Part shown: positions 60,331 to 64,000 of the stretch, one piece after another | How the letters are laid out: each line of letters begins with the position of its first letter | Position numbering within the stretch: position 1 is the first letter of the stretch | DNA from: Strigamia acuminata | Taxonomy: Eukaryota; Arthropoda; Chilopoda; Geophilomorpha; Linotaeniidae | Length of the DNA: 64,000 nucleotides | Reading direction: 5' to 3' | Assembly (NCBI GenBank): GCA_949358305.1 | Contig: OX442314.1 | Span: forward strand, 13,695,060 to 13,759,059 | Made by a program: the position numbers and the translations under genes | Notes under the pieces: generated by a model | Told to the model about the DNA's origin: nothing | Databases searched by the model: none | What the model saw: only the letters and a program-made list of their open reading frames with translations

Positions 60331-61300
60331 ACTCCGTGCAACAAAATGTTTTCACCGGCTTCTTGGTGGAATGCCACTGCAATAGCTTTGATTAGAAGAA
60401 ACTCGAGAAATATTTTATGGAAAGAATGAAGAATTGTCGCATCTCACTTGTTTATTATTAATGTCCATATCATTCATATATGCACACACGTGCATATAGG
60501 TTTTCTGATATATAGGTCAAATAAATGCTCACTTCTGATTGGTTGTTACTGGTTGCAATCAATCGAGACCCAGTGCTGCAAGAATAACGTAAAATGTAGT
60601 TGATAAATAAAGTAACAACATTTACCAAAGGTTCGTTCCTTCTTTGGGAAGAATGAAATTTTATTTTTTTTCCTGTGTCTTTTTCATTCCATTCATATTC
60701 ATCTAACCAAAGAAAATCTTAAAAAAAAATTGTACAACATAAAAAAAAAGAATTAACTTTTTTCTTTTTCCGCTTTCATTATGCATAACAAATCACGAAT
60801 GAAACCTTCAAAAAATCTACGTTATTTTATTCATAACTTACATTACAAAGAAAGAGAGAGCAAGCGAGAAAAAATTCCAATTTTTAAAACTTGTATTAGA
60901 AAATTCCAAATCTTTCAAACTAAGTCGACAACCCCAACTTTTAAACTTTTAGTTTAAAAAATTCCATACGGGCCTAACTCAGTATTAAACATCAGATAAA
61001 CATCTCAACTATTTCTTTCATAAACATAACCTCATAAAACAGTCAAAAAATATTGAAACGCACAATTACCTATTCTAAAAGCCCCAATTTATTGCATTTT
61101 TATTGCGTACACTATAATACCTCAACTCAACCGTAAAAAAAAAGTAACATAAACCCTTAGAAAAAATTACAACTCTCAAAAACAAATTTTTTCAAACTTT
61201 CCTCGAAAAAAAGAAAAAAAAAAAAAAAAAAAAAAGACTTGTCAAAAATAAAATCTTGTCAAGTCAGTTTAAAGTGATCACTTATCAAAATTCTCAGACA
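60331..61300. other. AT-rich spacer
   Basis: A run of 22 A at 61214-61235. The region 60900-61200 is A+C-rich. No feature. Confidence 0.55.
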
Positions 61301-62500
61301 TGCAACCAATCAAGATCCCGACGACCGATTCCAACCGAGAATACAATAACCCAATTAGTCGAGCCAAGATGGATGTCTCCTCGCACTACATCATCCCCCT
61401 TTTCTCATCCCAAACCCTAACTCATGCACCTGTGAGAAAATGCTTCTTCAGCCGCTGCTGAAGGCAACGTTCCTCCCATTTCGCCTTTGGCTCTGTCTCT
61501 TAAACAACCCACAGACGAGACTACATTTCAGTCCCTCGGCCTGACCCTACACAAACAAAACCCTATTCAATTTAAACTGTTTCTATGTCAACTGACTCAC
61601 CTGCCAAAATTCTCTACGCCACTTTAATTGGGGCCAAGATTGATATTCGCTGCACTTGACCTCTTCAATTACTCAAATTGAAAAATAAAAATAAAAAAAT
61701 CAACATTTGGACAAATCGTCAACGGACATTTCGAAACGAAGTTGACTAATGTCTGTTCCACAATTTTCCTCGAAAACCCAAAGATATTTTAATCATTTTT
61801 TCAATTCCATTTTTTTTTCAATTTGAGAACAAAACAAACGAACAAACCTCGAGGTGAATTGGCAACCCCAAAACAATTCCAAACCAAATCACCAAAAAAA
61901 AAAAAAAATCAACTTTATTCAATTCCCGTATTATTGAAATGTATCCGAGGTTCCGTAGCAATGGGGTTTCAAATCCCGAGCGATAATTGCGATTACGGCA
62001 ATTTTTCAACCAATCGTTCTATTTCTGGAGCCGCAACTCGAAGTAATTGATCGAAATCAATTTAAGAAGCTCGGCGTAAGTGAAACGTAAAAAGTGATTT
62101 CATACAAGAACCGCCTTTTCTTCTTAAGTTGTTTTCTTAAGCATACTTAAGAACATGTTTTCACTTCTTTTTTTTTCTCCTTTTTATTCTTTACCTTTCC
62201 CCCCCAAGGAGTAGGGATTGAGGTACATGAACTGTTTATCATAAATATTCACTCTTAAGATAATTGCGACCAAAAGCACTCGCAGCAGGAGAGCGGGCAA
62301 GCACTCACTCATAAGTCCGGCCGCTTCATTGTCAATACAGCTGTTATTTGAAATTAGTATAAATGATATAATCCAAACTAAACTACAATACTTGTCACGC
62401 TTGTAAATCGCTCCATTTATCCCTTTTATTAAATATTCTTCATTCCTTCCTCAATTTCAAACGTCAAGAAGAGAGAAATGTTGAAATAATAAATATAAAT
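61301..62500. other. Two small complex patches in AT-rich DNA
   Basis: The patches 61300-61660 and 61930-62100 are mixed and CG-containing. At 61608 the minus strand reads TTTTGGCAG/GTGAGTC, a donor-like sequence with no visible exon. T-runs lie at 62165-62200. Confidence 0.45.
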
Positions 62501-63871
62501 TGCTCACTTTTTTTTCTTTTTCTTTTTTTTAGTGCGGAGACTTAGAGGCAAATCCCGAGCGCAAACATTGCGATTCCGACTTGTAACTCGCACCTTTCAA
62601 ACCCGCCTTTGAGTAGCCAAATGCTGCAAATCTCGGGTTTCACTCAACATAAGATAGGAGATATACATGAGAACTAGGGAGGTGGAGAAACAGGGCGTTT
62701 GGCAGCTCAGTCACTTCTCAAACAGTTGACACTTGTGGCCCCACCAGGCACCAGCTGTGTCCTCTCTGCCTCTAATAAAGGGACCTAAAAAATATCAATT
62801 CCCCCTTAACTTTCTTCAATCTAAGAGCTGGCTAACCGTCATTTTATACACTAAAAAAAAAAAATAAAAAAGGAAAAGGAAAAAGAAATTCTATTAAAAA
62901 AAACTACAACATGGTGATGATATTCATCTCTTTTGTTTAATCTGATTAAAACCGAGCAATAAAAACAACTGAAACGACTGAATAACATCAATATTTAGAT
63001 ATTTTTTTGCTTTTAAATTCATACTTTTCTTTTTATGTTTAATTAAAAAACATACGCAACTGGCAATAAGTGGAACAAATCCGTCTGGTCAGTGTGGTGA
63101 CTACACCACAACTTCAACCTGGGGTTGCTATGGATACATGCGTAAACTTGTGCAACAGAAAAGAAAAAATTCGTTTTCCATCGATAATTTTATATTCCTT
63201 GCTTATCATCACATCATTTAATTTTAATCCACTTCTGGCAATTGATAAAATTAAATCCCAATCACCCGATAAAACAATCAAAACTCCACATTTCTAACCC
63301 CAATTTCCAATACCCCACATGCAACTCGCCCAAACTCCAATCCACATTCACTTTCAACATGAGAAACAAGTCGAATGACCTCCCAACTTGAACTCTTGAC
63401 TATCCCTAAACACGCAATCACCCCAAGGTCCATTTCATCCAGTGGCATCTCTGACACATTAACATCGCGTCCCATGAACGGGATTGTGCTCATTTACTCG
63501 CCTTCTTTTTTCGCCCAGTCATGCTGCGACTATCAAAAATGACAGATAAGGCTTCTCGATCATTATCTCCTCACCCCCTCCTGCCCAACTTAACTCCACG
63601 ACCCATTTCTCCCCACCATCACTCGTCCCGGGGGTCCCGCTCCACTCACTACCGTCCATTTATCGCTGCCAACGACTAATGCATTTAAGCTAAATTAATG
63701 TCCATACTGTTAAATAATCAAAACCTAAATCACCACAACAATGCGCAGCCAAAACAAAACAACATTTTAATGCAAAGAGGAAATTTGTCCGCACAAAACC
63801 CACTCAATGCCAAGTCGGCAACCTCCGAACGAGCGCCCGTGTCGCTCTCGTAACACGAGCCGAACGACGAG
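62501..63871. other. High-complexity sequence with A+C bias
   Basis: Mixed blocks at 62530-62790 and 63260-63860. C greatly exceeds G at 63250-63680. The frames have no domain. GTTGCTATGGATAC at 63124 is a weak X-box-like site. Confidence 0.4.
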
Positions 63872-63895
63872 CTCATTCCTCCACAGGTAAGTAAA
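63872..63895 (+). promoter_or_regulatory. Candidate splice donor or recursive splice site
   Basis: CTCATTCCTCCACAG/GTAAGTA has a short pyrimidine-rich tract ending in CAG, fused to a perfect donor GTAAGT (63887-63892). This acceptor-donor fusion is the form of recursive splice sites in very long introns. The alternative is the end of an exon; the sequence before it is open in one frame for about 35 codons but shows no domain. Confidence 0.3.
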
Positions 63896-64000
63896 GAAAC
63901 GAGGGGGAAAGCAAAACACCTCGGGATGAAAATGAGGGGAGGGATGAAATCTACCGCTGCCCCATAGAATTTTATGAGTCCAGAGGGGTGTGAATCGAAT
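63896..64000. other. Purine-rich end of window
   Basis: G- and A-rich mixed sequence; nothing recognisable. Confidence 0.5.

Noticed and set aside
61214-61235. 22-base A run as a retroposon tail
   Set aside because: The upstream sequence is plain A+C-rich DNA without a recognisable retroposon or flanking direct repeat.
63124-63137. GTTGCTATGGATAC as an X-box
   Set aside because: The right half deviates from the RFX consensus, so it is too weak to list as a site.

Overview
This window looks like nuclear DNA of an animal, most likely an invertebrate. It is AT-rich and full of A-rich low-complexity runs and microsatellites. It carries short non-autonomous DNA transposons (pogo/Tigger-like with TA target sites, one hAT-like, several unnamed families). 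I see no bacterial-style gene order. CpG dinucleotides appear fairly common in the complex stretches, which fits a genome with little CpG methylation; this is an impression, not a count. I cannot name the species.

I find no protein-coding gene I would defend, and no tRNA, rRNA, snRNA, known microRNA or CRISPR array. The open reading frames are short, overlap on both strands, and show no recognisable domain. The one exception is a small decayed fragment near 42.25 kb that resembles the start of a THAP zinc-finger domain. The window is best described as a gene desert or part of a very long intron.

The layout alternates between two kinds of DNA. About twenty-five islands of high-complexity, moderately GC-rich sequence, each a few hundred bases to about 1.5 kb, are separated by A-rich or T-rich filler. 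The islands contain TAAT-core homeodomain-type sites and a few longer motifs, including two RFX X-boxes and NRF1-like and ETS-like sites. They are candidate conserved non-coding elements or enhancers. Examples lie at 1.0-2.3, 4.1-4.8, 5.6-6.3, 12.2-12.9, 15.3-16.1, 19.1-19.6, 20.4-21.4, 22.1-22.5, 24.4-24.8, 27.8-28.4, 30.7-31.4, 36.0-37.0, 38.5-39.1, 43.7-44.4, 46.2-47.0, 47.8-49.5, 51.3-52.4, 54.8-55.5, 56.4-57.2, 58.4-59.4, 61.3-61.7 and 62.5-64.0 kb.

The best-supported features are repeats. Two copies of one pogo-like MITE lie at 21.9 and 33.2 kb, the second inserted inside an older hairpin. Two further elements with Tigger-like ends lie at 49.9 and 50.3 kb. A hAT-like MITE with a degenerate 8-bp target duplication lies at 47.35 kb. 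Two members of a family ending in TACTACGTTTACATG lie at 16.6 and 18.2 kb. Four copies of a family ending in CCATATGGTTCAAAAATA are present. An element at 31.9 kb encloses a 31-bp minisatellite. A perfect 80-bp hairpin lies at 38.3 kb. I also see a broad excess of A and C over T and G on the + strand, and a perfect splice-donor sequence fused to an acceptor-like tract at 63.887 kb. Both bear on whether this is intronic DNA.
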